Shown here one piece after another: positions 14,052 to 23,061 of a stretch of 23,061 nucleotides of DNA. Under the pieces are notes generated by a model. It was not told the DNA's origin. It worked only from the letters and a program-made list of their open reading frames with translations, and did no database searches. Origin of the DNA: Gallionellaceae bacterium (GTDB taxonomy: Bacteria; Pseudomonadota; Gammaproteobacteria; Burkholderiales; Gallionellaceae); contig DMCN01000065.1 of NCBI GenBank assembly GCA_003445795.1, forward strand, positions 5,755 to 28,815. The letters are read 5' to 3'. Position numbers and translations under genes: made by a program. Position 1 is the first letter of the stretch, and the number at the start of each line of letters is the position of its first letter.

Positions 14052-15431
14052 TTACGATTCGTGCGGATGGAACCATGCCAATTTTTCCCTCAGCGTGACC
14101 ACGCCGCCGACGATGATGAGCGTGGGCGCCTGCGGTTTCTCGCGCTCGGCGATGGCGGGCAGTGTGGCCAGTGTGCCAGTGATGACGCGCTGCGTGGGTT
14201 GCGTGCCGTGCTGCACAATGGCGATGGGCGTGGTATCCGGCATGCCGTGCTCGATGAGCTTGGCACACAAAGTGTCGAGGCCGTGCAGGCCCATGTACAC
14301 CACCACGGTCTGCTTCGGTCGTGCCAGCGCGGCCCAATCCAGATTCATGGTGCCGTCCTTGAGGTGGCCGGTGACGAACATGCACGACTGCGCGTAATCG
14401 CGGTGCGTAAGCGGGATGCCCGCGTAGGACGCCACGCCGGAAGCAGCGGTGATGCCGGGCACCACCTGGAAGGGGATACCCTCCGCCGCCAGTGTCTCGA
14501 TCTCTTCGCCGCCGCGCCCGAAGATGAACGGGTCGCCGCCCTTGAGGCGCAGCACGCGTTTGCCTTCCTTGGCCAGACGAACCAGCAGCTCGTTGATCTC
14601 TTCCTGTTGCAGCGTATGGTCATTGCGTTTCTTGCCGACATAGATGCGATCGGCATCGCGCCGCGTCATCTCGACGATGGGTTTGGACACCAGTGCGTCG
14701 TACACCACCACATCGGCCTTCTGCATCAGGCGCAGGGCGCGGAAAGTGAGCAGATCGGGATCGCCGGGACCGGCACCGACCAGATACACTTCGCCGCGCT
14801 GAATGTTGTCCTCATCCTTCAGCATCTCCTGCAGCATCACTTCGGCGCTGGCCTCGTCGCCGGTCAGCACCTTCTCGGCGACGACGCCGTCCAGCACGTT
14901 CTCCCAGAAGATGCGGCGCTTGGGCGGGTTGGTGACGCGCGTCTTCACCAGTTCGCGGAAACGTTCGGCGAATGCGGCCAAGCGGCTGTAGTTCTGCGGA
15001 ATGATCGTTTCGAGTTTCCCGCGCAGCATGCGCGTCAGCACCGGTGAGGCGCCGCCGCTGGAGAAGGCGATCATCAGCGGCGAGCGGTCGAGGATGGCGG
15101 GCATGATGAAACTGCACAGCTCGGGATCATCGACCACATTCACCGGGATGCTGCGGTTCTGCGCCAGCACCGAGACCTGTTTGTTCACTTCGCGGTCGTT
15201 GGTGGCGGCGATGACCAGCGTCGCACCATCGAGATGTCTGGCATCGAAACGCGCGACGATGGGCTCGACGCCTTCCTGCTGCGCTAGTTCTTCGTCGATC
15301 TCGGGCGCGACCACGCGCACCTTCGCGCCCGCCTCCAGCAGCACGCCCGCCTTGCGCACGGCGACACTGCCGCCGCCGACCACGAGGCACAACCTGCCTT
15401 TGACGTTATGAAATACCGGCAGAAAATCCAC
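14052..15431 (-). CDS. cysG: Trifunctional siroheme synthase CysG
   Basis: 459 aa, the same length class and domain order as E. coli CysG. The N-terminal precorrin-2 dehydrogenase/sirohydrochlorin ferrochelatase has the NAD-binding VVGGGSVAVRKAG, Asp101 (equivalent of E. coli D104) in VNVVDDP, and Ser125 in FSSGGASP. The C-terminal SAM uroporphyrinogen-III methyltransferase has LVGAGPGDPDLLT, VVYDALVS (D245), VGKK (K267), RLKGGDPFIFGRGGEE, VVPGITAASG and IPLTHRDYAQS. It makes siroheme from uroporphyrinogen III. It starts at a GTG one base after the preceding stop with only a weak ribosome site, so it is probably translated by coupling. Its place beside dsrN fits dedicated siroheme supply for DsrAB. 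Confidence 0.96.
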   Translation of the reverse strand: MDFLPVFHNVKGRLCLVVGGGSVAVRKAGVLLEAGAKVRVVAPEIDEELAQQEGVEPIVARFDARHLDGATLVIAATNDREVNKQVSVLAQNRSIPVNVVDDPELCSFIMPAILDRSPLMIAFSSGGASPVLTRMLRGKLETIIPQNYSRLAAFAERFRELVKTRVTNPPKRRIFWENVLDGVVAEKVLTGDEASAEVMLQEMLKDEDNIQRGEVYLVGAGPGDPDLLTFRALRLMQKADVVVYDALVSKPIVEMTRRDADRIYVGKKRNDHTLQQEEINELLVRLAKEGKRVLRLKGGDPFIFGRGGEEIETLAAEGIPFQVVPGITAASGVASYAGIPLTHRDYAQSCMFVTGHLKDGTMNLDWAALARPKQTVVVYMGLHGLDTLCAKLIEHGMPDTTPIAIVQHGTQPTQRVITGTLATLPAIAEREKPQAPTLIIVGGVVTLREKLAWFHPHES

Positions 15432-15432
15432 G

Positions 15433-16035
15433 TTAGCCTTTCACTGCTTTCAGGATCAGCGGCACCAGCGCTTCCGGCAAGGCGATCTTGCCTGCCAGTG
15501 TGAAGTCATGCGCGCGAGCCGACATCTTGTTCCAGGTCTTCTTGATGATCTCGATCCACTTGGCCTCGTCATACTCGGGATGGCTGGTGGCGAAACCGAT
15601 CATGTAATACTCGATGAACACCAGATCAACCACGTCTTCCATCAACTGCGTCTCGGGATTGACCTTGAGCGCCTTCTTGCTAATGATGGTCTTCACGCGC
15701 TCTATCATCTCGTCGTCGTAACCGGCCTGCTTCATCAGGTTGCCCGCAGTCTCGGCGTGGAACTTGTACAAGCCGGTGCGCCATTGCAGGTAGCCGTTAC
15801 GATCCATGGGGAAGTTGCTGCGGGGGGATTTCCAACGCTGGATGTGCTGGGCGCGGCAAGCCAGCTTCACGGCTTCGGATGCCTCCGGCGCATAGCGCTC
15901 CTGCATATCGGTCATGCGCTGCGCGTAGAGCAGCTCCTTGGGATATTCCTTGCCGTTGGCCGTTTCCTTGTTCGGATCTTCGGCGTTGGCCTTGTCGAAT
16001 GCCGCGATGGCGGCCTGATACAGATTGCTGGTCAT
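15433..16035 (-). CDS. DUF4202-type protein coupled between dsrN and cysG
   Basis: 200 aa from the ATG at 16035, which overlaps the dsrN stop (ATGA). A second ATG at 16068 has a better AAGGA site and would add 11 residues (MQTNFNYREDI), so the start is uncertain. The sequence beginning with FDKANAEDPNKE fits the DUF4202 family, a mostly helical cytoplasmic family of unknown function. Residues of interest are H64 with R67 and W68 (RAQHIQRWKSPR), H93 (YKFHAE) and E133/D134 (LMEDVVDLVFIEYY). This spread of His and Glu/Asp over helices is reminiscent of HD-type metal sites but is not proof. Lying between the siroheme amidase and siroheme synthase genes, it may act in siroheme handling; that is inference. 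Confidence 0.85.
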   Translation of the reverse strand: MTSNLYQAAIAAFDKANAEDPNKETANGKEYPKELLYAQRMTDMQERYAPEASEAVKLACRAQHIQRWKSPRSNFPMDRNGYLQWRTGLYKFHAETAGNLMKQAGYDDEMIERVKTIISKKALKVNPETQLMEDVVDLVFIEYYMIGFATSHPEYDEAKWIEIIKKTWNKMSARAHDFTLAGKIALPEALVPLILKAVKG

Positions 16036-17438
16036 GATGTCTTCCCGATAGTTGAAATTGGTTTGCATTGCTGATCCTTGCACCGGCGCACGAAAGCGAC
16101 GAACCGCGTCGCCCAGTAACAACTGCCGATGGTGCGCAGATGGGTATAGGAAGCCAGCAGGTTATGCAGGATGAGTCCGTCGCGGTCGCCGTCGATGCCG
16201 TAACCGCGCTCGACATGGTAAGCGAAGCTGGAGTCCTTCGGAAGGTTCTCCAGGCTGGAGTAATGGAATTCGTGGGCCTTGATCTGTTTGGCAGGTGTAT
16301 CCGGACGCGGCCACGGGTGCGCCTCGTCCTCCTTCAAATGCACATAGCCGCGGCCGATGGGCTTGGCGTGCATCTTCACGTCGCCGGGGATGGCGCCGAC
16401 CATCTCGTAGGTGCGGCCTTCGTATTCGATGCCGCGCGACAGGTACATCAGGCCGCCGCATTCGGCATAAGTCGGCAAGCCGCCTTCAATGGCCTGTTTA
16501 ATCTGTGAGCGCAGACTGACATTGGCTTCCAGCTCGGTGGCGCAGGTCTCGGGAAATCCGCCTCCGATATAGAGCCCGTCCGCTTCGGGCAGTTGCCCGT
16601 CGCGCATGGCATCGAACGGCACCAGTTCCGCGCCCGCCGCTTCCAGCGCTTCGAGGTCGTCGGCATAGTAGAAACCGAAGGAACGGTCGCGCGCGATGGC
16701 GATCTTCACCTTGTCGCCGCAGGGCAATGGACTGATCTCAGCCTTGTGCGGGACAGCCAGCGGCTCTTTCTGCGACAGCGCCAGTAGCTTGTCGAGATCG
16801 ACCTGTTCGGCGATGGCCTCGCCGATCTGTTTGATCTTGGCCGTGGCGACATGCGATTCGTTGCTGGGCATCAGACCGAGATGGCGCTCCTCGATGGAAA
16901 GGCGCTCGTCATACTGGATGGCGCCAATCACCGGCACGTCGGTGTAATGCTCGATCACTTCGCGCAGCTTGGATTCGTGGCGGCGGCCGCCGAGATTGTT
17001 GAGGATGACCCCGGCGATGTTGATGTCGCGGTCGAAGGCCTGGTAGCCGAGGATCAGCGGTGCGATGCCGCGCGTCATGCCGCGCGCGTCGATCACCAGG
17101 ATCACCGGCAGGTCGAGCAGCTTGGCCAGCGCGGCGTTGCTGTTGCTGCCGTCCAGCGCGAGACCGTCATACAGACCCTTGTTGCCCTCGACCAGATTCA
17201 CCGCCTTGCTGTGGCGCGCAAAAGTGGAGACGACATCGTCGTTCTCCATCAGGTAGAGGTCGAGATTGAAGCAGGCGTGACCGGCGGCCTGGCCGAGCCA
17301 CATCGGGTCGATGTAGTCGGGGCCTTTCTTGAACGGCTGCACCACGTGACCGCGCGCGGCGAGTGCCGCACACAGGCCAATACTGACCATGGTCTTGCCG
17401 GATGATTTATGCGCTGCCGAGATTAGAAAACGGTTCAT
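16032..17438 (-). CDS. dsrN: DsrN, siroheme (CobB/CbiA-type) glutamine-dependent amidase
   Basis: 468 aa. DsrN amidates siroheme to siroamide, the form found in some dissimilatory sulfite reductases, using glutamine and ATP in the cytoplasm. The N-terminal CobB/CbiA NTPase domain has the P-loop HKSSGKT (10-16) and GPDYIDP (39-45). NKGLYDGL and VILVIDARG follow. The C-terminal class I glutaminase-like domain has Cys327 in YAECGGLMYLSRG, the AHEFHYS motif, and His433 in ASYTHL. About 35 residues follow that His, including three Cys. The start ATG has GAGGT upstream, 68 bases after dsrP. The order dsrP-dsrN is as in Allochromatium, which separates it from cobalamin CobB/CbiA. Confidence 0.94.
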   Translation of the reverse strand: MNRFLISAAHKSSGKTMVSIGLCAALAARGHVVQPFKKGPDYIDPMWLGQAAGHACFNLDLYLMENDDVVSTFARHSKAVNLVEGNKGLYDGLALDGSNSNAALAKLLDLPVILVIDARGMTRGIAPLILGYQAFDRDINIAGVILNNLGGRRHESKLREVIEHYTDVPVIGAIQYDERLSIEERHLGLMPSNESHVATAKIKQIGEAIAEQVDLDKLLALSQKEPLAVPHKAEISPLPCGDKVKIAIARDRSFGFYYADDLEALEAAGAELVPFDAMRDGQLPEADGLYIGGGFPETCATELEANVSLRSQIKQAIEGGLPTYAECGGLMYLSRGIEYEGRTYEMVGAIPGDVKMHAKPIGRGYVHLKEDEAHPWPRPDTPAKQIKAHEFHYSSLENLPKDSSFAYHVERGYGIDGDRDGLILHNLLASYTHLRTIGSCYWATRFVAFVRRCKDQQCKPISTIGKTS

Positions 17439-17467
17439 CTGTGACCTCGATCAGCCTGATGGATGTC

Positions 17468-17492
17468 GGCGGACGGGGCATAGTTCCGCCCC
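17468..17492. other. Possible stem-loop between dsrP and dsrN
   Basis: GGCGGA (17468-17473) pairs with TCCGCC (17485-17490), or alternatively GGGGC (17475-17479) with GCCCC (17488-17492), in the 68-base gap that breaks the otherwise gapless dsr gene string. No T-run follows on the minus strand, so it is not a Rho-independent terminator. An mRNA-processing or partial attenuation element is possible. Confidence 0.3.
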
Positions 17493-17506
17493 TGCCCTGC
17501 GCCGCT

Positions 17507-18688
17507 TTAATCCGAGATGTACGGTTTGTCCTGCGGCATGAAGTTCAGCACGCGCACGCTGACCGTGGTGATCAGGAACGCGATGGCCAGGCCGCCGAAG
17601 CCGAGCAGGAACTCGTAGATCGAGGGCGTGTAACTTGCGATCTGGCCATCGGCGAAGGTGCTGCTCACTTCATAGCCGGGGAAGATGTTGAGCGGATATG
17701 CCTGACCGCCGATGATGAACACGTACAGCAAGGCGAACGCACCCAGCACCACCAGCATCGAAGCGACCATCACGCACTTGGTCTTGCCCAGGCCGGGGAA
17801 GTAGATCAGCAGCAGCGGCAGCACATTGCCGAACACGACGTAACCCCACCAGAACAGATTTGGATAGATGCCGCCGTCGCGCAGGATGAACAGCTCGAAG
17901 CCCTTCTGCTGGGCGAAATACATGTTGGTGAAATGATAGGTCGCGACCATGTACAGCGAACCGACAATGAACACACCGAGCAGGTTCTTGGTGCGCTGCA
18001 GGATGGCCGGATCAAGTGCCTTCTCGTTCCATGCGTAGATGACTTTCTGCACCACATGGAACACCGCCAGTCCCCAGGCGAACGACAGCACGATGAACAT
18101 CGGCGGCAGCAGCGCCGAGCCGTAGGCCTGGCGCGCGGTGAGGAAAGCGAAGATCAGGCCGGTACCGGTGGTCAGCACGAAGCGCCAGATGAACACGGCC
18201 AGACCGGCAGCCTTGTTGAACGGGTTCATGCGGCGCTCCATCATCGTCCACAGATAGACAATGACCAGCGAGAACATGCCGGAATACAGCACCACGTTCC
18301 AGGCGAACACCGAGGTGGGGTTGTAGTTGGTGGCGGCGACGATGATGCGGTCGGGCCTGCCCAGATCCAGCATCAGCACGGCGAGACCGCCCGCCAGCAT
18401 GGCGAGGGACAGCAGGCTTGCCAGCGGCGCGCGCGCCTTGTACACAGCCTTGCCGAACACAGAACCGATGGAGGCGACGTTGAGCACGCCGGAGGCGGCG
18501 ACGATCAGAAAGATGGCGAACACGTGCGGCATGCCCCAGACGATCTGGTTGTTCATGCCGGAGATGATGTGGCCGTGATGCTCCATCATGAACACGGCGT
18601 AGGCGCCGCCCAGCACGGACAGACCGCCGATGGCGAGCAGCACGTAATACAGTCGGTTCATGGAGTACAGTTTGGAAAGGTCAACCAT
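17507..18688 (-). CDS. dsrP: DsrP, NrfD-like quinone-interacting membrane subunit
   Basis: 393 aa with about ten hydrophobic segments, matching the NrfD/PsrC family. It anchors the periplasmic DsrO/DsrJ module and exchanges electrons with quinones. Characteristic stretches are the second-helix MPHVFAIFLIVAASGVLN, then the MLAGGLAVLMLDLGRPDRI and NPTSVFAWNV elements. The last helices precede a short hydrophilic C terminus (MPQDKPYISD). It starts 3 bases after dsrO, so the O-P pair is translated together. The context (dsrL, dsrJ) identifies it as DsrP rather than NrfD or HybB. Confidence 0.95.
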   Translation of the reverse strand: MVDLSKLYSMNRLYYVLLAIGGLSVLGGAYAVFMMEHHGHIISGMNNQIVWGMPHVFAIFLIVAASGVLNVASIGSVFGKAVYKARAPLASLLSLAMLAGGLAVLMLDLGRPDRIIVAATNYNPTSVFAWNVVLYSGMFSLVIVYLWTMMERRMNPFNKAAGLAVFIWRFVLTTGTGLIFAFLTARQAYGSALLPPMFIVLSFAWGLAVFHVVQKVIYAWNEKALDPAILQRTKNLLGVFIVGSLYMVATYHFTNMYFAQQKGFELFILRDGGIYPNLFWWGYVVFGNVLPLLLIYFPGLGKTKCVMVASMLVVLGAFALLYVFIIGGQAYPLNIFPGYEVSSTFADGQIASYTPSIYEFLLGFGGLAIAFLITTVSVRVLNFMPQDKPYISD

Positions 18689-18691
18689 GAT

Positions 18692-19408
18692 TTATAGCCC
18701 TTGGTAACGGACGCCGGGATTCAACTGCAGGTCGGCACGTATCTGCACGGTGGCGACGCTGCGCACCTTCTTGTGGATCTCGCTGTTGGCGTCGTTGAGG
18801 TCGCCGAACAGGATGGCCTTGTTCTGGCAAGCCTCGGCACAGGCCGGGATCTGACCCTTGTCGATGCGGTGCACGCACAGGGAACAGGCTTCGACAGTTC
18901 CCTTGCCGCGCGGCACGTCCGGATTCTGGTCTTCCAGCGTCTCGTGCACGAAGGAACGCGCCTTGTACGGGCAGGCCATCATGCAATAGCGGCAACCGAT
19001 GCACAGGTGACGGTCCACCAGCACGATGCCGTCGGCGCGCTTGAATGAAGCATTGGTCGGGCACACGTCCACACAGGGCGGATGCTCGCAATGCTGGCAC
19101 ATCATCGGCAGCGACACTGTGTGTCCGTTGCTGATGTCCTTGATCTCGATCTTGCGTATCCATTGCGAGTCGGTCGTCCCGGTCTTGCCGGACAGGCCGT
19201 TCTCCTTGTTGCAGGCAGTCACGCAGTCGTTGCAGCCTTCCTTGCACTGGGCGGTGTCGATCAACATGCCCCAGCGCACCTTGGAACTGGCTTCCGCCGT
19301 ATCGCCATGCGCAGTCTGGTACAGCATCATTCCCGGCGCGATGGCGATCGCCGCGGCGCCCGCCGAAGTCTTCAGGAACTGCCTGCGTTGGGTATCGATA
19401 TCGCTCAT
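18692..19408 (-). CDS. dsrO: DsrO, Tat-exported periplasmic ferredoxin-like subunit
   Basis: 238 aa. The start ATG at 19408 overlaps the dsrJ stop (ATGA) and gives a twin-arginine signal, RRQFLKTSAGAAA (8-20); a longer in-frame start at 19555 would bury it. Sixteen cysteines form four [4Fe-4S] sites: C55/59/62/66, C104/107/112/116, C136/139/142/146 and C175/178/190/194, as in DmsB/PsrB/NrfC-type subunits. It shuttles electrons in the periplasm between the triheme DsrJ and the membrane subunit DsrP. The Tat signal implies folding and cluster loading in the cytoplasm before export, which fits the nearby Fe-S carrier gene. Confidence 0.96.
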   Translation of the reverse strand: MSDIDTQRRQFLKTSAGAAAIAIAPGMMLYQTAHGDTAEASSKVRWGMLIDTAQCKEGCNDCVTACNKENGLSGKTGTTDSQWIRKIEIKDISNGHTVSLPMMCQHCEHPPCVDVCPTNASFKRADGIVLVDRHLCIGCRYCMMACPYKARSFVHETLEDQNPDVPRGKGTVEACSLCVHRIDKGQIPACAEACQNKAILFGDLNDANSEIHKKVRSVATVQIRADLQLNPGVRYQGL

Positions 19409-19773
19409 TTCGTTTCCTTCTTGGCGAGCGCTTCCTTGCGCTTGCTGGCGTGACATTCGAAACAATCGATCTTGACTGCAGCATAACGGTGGCAGCCGAC
19501 GCAGAAGCTGTCCTCGCGTGCCGTCACGCTGTTGTCGCTGGTGCTGGCGTGGCACTCCACGCAGGCCTTGAATGCTTCAGCCTCGACACGCACGCCCTTG
19601 CGCACCGTCTCATTGCGCTGGTGCTTGAGCATGTGCATGTGGTTCTTGCGCATCCACTGCGTGTCCTTCACGCACTCCCCGCCCTTACCGACATCCAGCT
19701 TGGGTGCGTTCGCCTCGGCAGCCAGGGCTGCCGGGATGCACAGGCACAACAGCAGAGAAACGAGCAGTCTCAT
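19405..19773 (-). CDS. dsrJ: DsrJ, periplasmic triheme cytochrome c
   Basis: 122 aa from the ATG at 19773, which shares one base with the dsrL stop; a GTG at 19776 directly before it is also possible. A signal peptide or anchor (RLLVSLLLCLCIPAALA) precedes the mature chain. Three CxxCH heme sites are seen: CVECH (71-75), CVGCH (91-95) and CFECH (104-108). Cys34 in GGECVKDTQW corresponds by position to the cysteine shown in A. vinosum DsrJ to be a heme ligand, giving an unusual His/Cys-coordinated heme. It belongs to the periplasmic face of DsrMKJOP. It overlaps dsrO by 4 bases, so L-J-O-P form one translationally coupled string. Confidence 0.96.
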   Translation of the reverse strand: MRLLVSLLLCLCIPAALAAEANAPKLDVGKGGECVKDTQWMRKNHMHMLKHQRNETVRKGVRVEAEAFKACVECHASTSDNSVTAREDSFCVGCHRYAAVKIDCFECHASKRKEALAKKETK

Positions 19774-21746
19774 CACTCACCCAGGCCCATTTGAATGTAA
19801 CCGGTCGGGCACACGTCGGCGCAGATGTGGCAGCCGATGCACTTGTCGTAGTCGGTGGCAACGTAACGGCCCAGCGTCGACTCAGTCTTCTTCACGCGGT
19901 ACACGGCGGTCTGCGGGCAGTACACCACGCAGTTGTCGCACTCGAAGCACATGCCGCAACTCATGCAGCGCTTGGCTTCGGCGACTGCCTCTTTCTCGCC
20001 CAGCACGCCGAGGCGGTCCTGGAAGTTGCCCAGCGCGCTCACCTTGTCCAGCGTGACCACGTTGCGGATGTTGCGCGGCACATAGTTGAAGTGGCCGAGG
20101 AACAGCTTGTCATGCGGAATGATGTAGCGGTCGGAACGGTTGTCGAAGTTGTGCACCGCGACATTGGAGTCGCAGGTACCGCGCATCGGCTCTTCCGCCA
20201 TCTTGGGCTCCAGGCCCTTCTCGGCCAGCTTGCGCATCAGGTCGAACTGGTGCGCGTCGATCTTCGGACGCTTCTCCAGGTCTTTGCCCTGCAGGAAGTT
20301 GTGGATACCGTCGGCGGCGATGGAGCCGTGGCCGATAGCGGTGGTCAGCAGGTGCGGCCGGATCACGTCGCCGCCGGCGAACACGCCGGGCTGGCCGTTG
20401 ACCACGTAGTTGCGGTCGGTCGAGACTGCACCCTTGCCGTTGTTGAACGCTTCCAGACCGGTGAAGTCGACAGCCTGGCCGATCGCGGAGACGATCAGGT
20501 CGGCTTCGATGTCGTACTCGCTGCCTTCGATGTTCTTGATCTCCAGCTTGCCGCCGACGAATTTGGCTTCGCACTTGGTGACGCGCAGCGCGGTGGCACG
20601 ACCGTTGGCGTCCTTGACCACGGAGACCGGAGCCAGCCCGCCGAGGATATAGATACCTTCGGCTTGCGCCTGTTCGATCTCGTGCTTGTTGGCCTGCATC
20701 TGGTCGATGGGGAACACCGAGGTCAGCGCGACTTCGGCACCTTCCTTGGCGGAGATCTCGGCGACGTCATGCGCCATGCGTCCGGCGATGGCCGCTTCGG
20801 CATCGGTCGGCTTGGCACTCTTGATGTGGCCCAGACGGCGGGCGACGGTCGCCACGTCGATGGAGGTGTCACCACCGCCGACTACGACAACGCGCTTGCC
20901 GACGTGCTGCAGACGGCCTTCGTTGAACGCCTTCAGGAAGGCAGTCGCGGTCACCACGTTGGGAGCTGCGCTGTCGGCGATGGGCAGTGCACGGCCAGAC
21001 TGTGCACCCATGCCGAGGAACACGGCGTTGAATTCCTTGTTGATCTGGTCCATGGTCACATCGTTACCGACACGGGTCTTCAGGCGAACCTTCACACCGA
21101 GGTCGAGGATGCGCTGGATCTCTGCGTCGAGCACGTCGCGCGGAGTACGGAAACCGGGGATGCCGTAACGCATCATGCCGCCGAGCTGTTCATGCTCGTC
21201 GAACACGGTGACCTCGTGGCCCATCTTCACCAGTTGATAGGCGCAGGACAGACCGGCAGGTCCGCCGCCGAGGATGGCGACCTTCTTGCCGGACGGTTTG
21301 ACGTCGGGTTTGACATACTTGAGCTTGTTGGCGACAGCATACTCGCCGAGGAAGTGCTCGACCGAGTTGATGCCGACGTGATCTTCAACTTCGTTGCGGT
21401 TGCAACCGCTTTCGCACGGTGCCGGGCACACGCGGCCCATCACTGCCGGGAAGGGGTTGGCTTCGGTCAGACGACGCCATGCATATTCCTGCCACGGCAT
21501 GATCGGCGTCTTGCCGTCGGCACCCATCGGCACCTTCTCGGTGCCGCGCACGATGCCGAGATAGCCGCGAATGTCTTCACCCGCCGGGCAGCTGCCCTGG
21601 CAGGGAGGTGTGGACTGGATGTAGGTCGGGCACTTGTATGAATAGCCGGCCTGGAAGATCTTGTCGTTCATACGACGGACTTTGCTGTCGCCATCCTTGT
21701 AACGGCGGAAAGTGATCTTTTGCGGTGTTTCGCTGACTGCTGACAT
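19773..21746 (-). CDS. dsrL: DsrL, iron-sulfur flavoprotein NAD(P)H:acceptor oxidoreductase
   Basis: 657 aa. It resembles the small subunit of glutamate synthase with a C-terminal ferredoxin extension. N-terminal cysteines (39, 49, 53, 107, 111, 115) include the GltD-type Fe-S set. The FAD-binding GGGPAGLSCA begins at 160 and the second, NAD(P)H-binding, GGGDTSIDVA at 290. Two C-terminal ferredoxin motifs follow, CMSCGMCFECDNCVVYCP (594-611) and CIGCHICADVCP (636-647). In sulfur oxidisers DsrL takes electrons from the DsrAB/DsrC reaction to reduce NAD(P)+ and is essential, so it marks the cluster as oxidative. The start at 21746 has AAGGAGA; it is 15 bases after dsrK and overlaps dsrJ. Confidence 0.97.
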   Translation of the reverse strand: MSAVSETPQKITFRRYKDGDSKVRRMNDKIFQAGYSYKCPTYIQSTPPCQGSCPAGEDIRGYLGIVRGTEKVPMGADGKTPIMPWQEYAWRRLTEANPFPAVMGRVCPAPCESGCNRNEVEDHVGINSVEHFLGEYAVANKLKYVKPDVKPSGKKVAILGGGPAGLSCAYQLVKMGHEVTVFDEHEQLGGMMRYGIPGFRTPRDVLDAEIQRILDLGVKVRLKTRVGNDVTMDQINKEFNAVFLGMGAQSGRALPIADSAAPNVVTATAFLKAFNEGRLQHVGKRVVVVGGGDTSIDVATVARRLGHIKSAKPTDAEAAIAGRMAHDVAEISAKEGAEVALTSVFPIDQMQANKHEIEQAQAEGIYILGGLAPVSVVKDANGRATALRVTKCEAKFVGGKLEIKNIEGSEYDIEADLIVSAIGQAVDFTGLEAFNNGKGAVSTDRNYVVNGQPGVFAGGDVIRPHLLTTAIGHGSIAADGIHNFLQGKDLEKRPKIDAHQFDLMRKLAEKGLEPKMAEEPMRGTCDSNVAVHNFDNRSDRYIIPHDKLFLGHFNYVPRNIRNVVTLDKVSALGNFQDRLGVLGEKEAVAEAKRCMSCGMCFECDNCVVYCPQTAVYRVKKTESTLGRYVATDYDKCIGCHICADVCPTGYIQMGLGE

Positions 21747-21761
21747 ATTGCCTTCTCCTTG

Positions 21762-23061
<1,300 letters not shown>

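Noticed and set aside
17402..18697. 431-codon open frame on the plus strand, antisense to dsrP
   Set aside because: The His/Gln/Glu/Asp-rich translation is the mirror of membrane-helix codons; dsrP on the minus strand accounts for the DNA.
19409..19555. N-terminal extension of dsrO to an upstream in-frame start
   Set aside because: It would overlap dsrJ widely and place the twin-arginine signal about 50 residues inside the protein; the ATGA-coupled start is far better.
19704..21641. 645-codon open frame on the plus strand, antisense to dsrL
   Set aside because: It is an antisense shadow of a high-GC, strongly biased gene. The translation is rich in V, H, D and R without motifs, while the opposite strand encodes a complete DsrL.

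Overview
The window looks like chromosomal DNA of a sulfur-oxidising betaproteobacterium. A Gallionellaceae/Sulfuricellaceae-type organism is my best guess, based on gene content and protein style rather than any search. It is GC-rich and very densely coded: no gene-free stretch reaches 300 bases, and the longest (about 5238-5442, 205 bases) holds a terminator and a candidate promoter/operator. All genes but one are on the minus strand, so the biological reading order runs from high to low coordinates.

Right part, 23061 to 16032: the distal part of an oxidative (reverse) dissimilatory sulfite reductase cluster in the order dsrK (cut by the window edge), dsrL, dsrJ, dsrO, dsrP, dsrN, the same order as in Allochromatium vinosum. 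DsrK/J/O/P are parts of the transmembrane DsrMKJOP electron-transfer complex. DsrL is the iron-sulfur flavoprotein NAD(P)H:acceptor oxidoreductase associated with the oxidative direction, and DsrN is the siroheme amidase. dsrAB, dsrEFH, dsrC and dsrM would lie beyond the right edge.

Middle, 16035 to 11820: a DUF4202-type protein and a complete trifunctional siroheme synthase (cysG) follow dsrN almost without gaps. Next come four small genes I cannot assign: a secreted protein of 299 aa with two possible alpha/beta domains, a cytoplasmic ankyrin-repeat protein, a 75-aa protein and a 144-aa Cys/His-rich protein. They share orientation and very short spacers with the dsr/siroheme genes, and are the best candidates here for undescribed Dsr-linked accessory functions.

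Left-middle, 11717 to 5443: an Mrp/ApbC-type Fe-S carrier ATPase is coupled by a 1-base overlap to a molybdenum cofactor block, moaC-moaD-moaE-mobB-mobA-moeA-mogA, with overlaps or gaps of a few bases throughout. A periplasmic TPR plus FGE-fold (SUMF1-like) protein follows and ends at a strong Rho-independent terminator (5336-5367). Dsr electron transfer, siroheme/siroamide, Fe-S and Mo-cofactor supply thus lie in one co-directional run of about 17.6 kb.

Left end, 5237 to 1: a separate operon for a DevBCA/MacB-type exporter (membrane fusion protein, FtsX/DevC-like permease, ATPase), then a TetR regulator and a four-helix membrane protein. The only plus-strand gene is a polytopic membrane protein, cut at its 5' end by the window edge, whose 3' end overlaps the convergent small membrane gene by 26 bases. 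I saw no tRNA, rRNA, insertion sequence, phage gene or CRISPR array.
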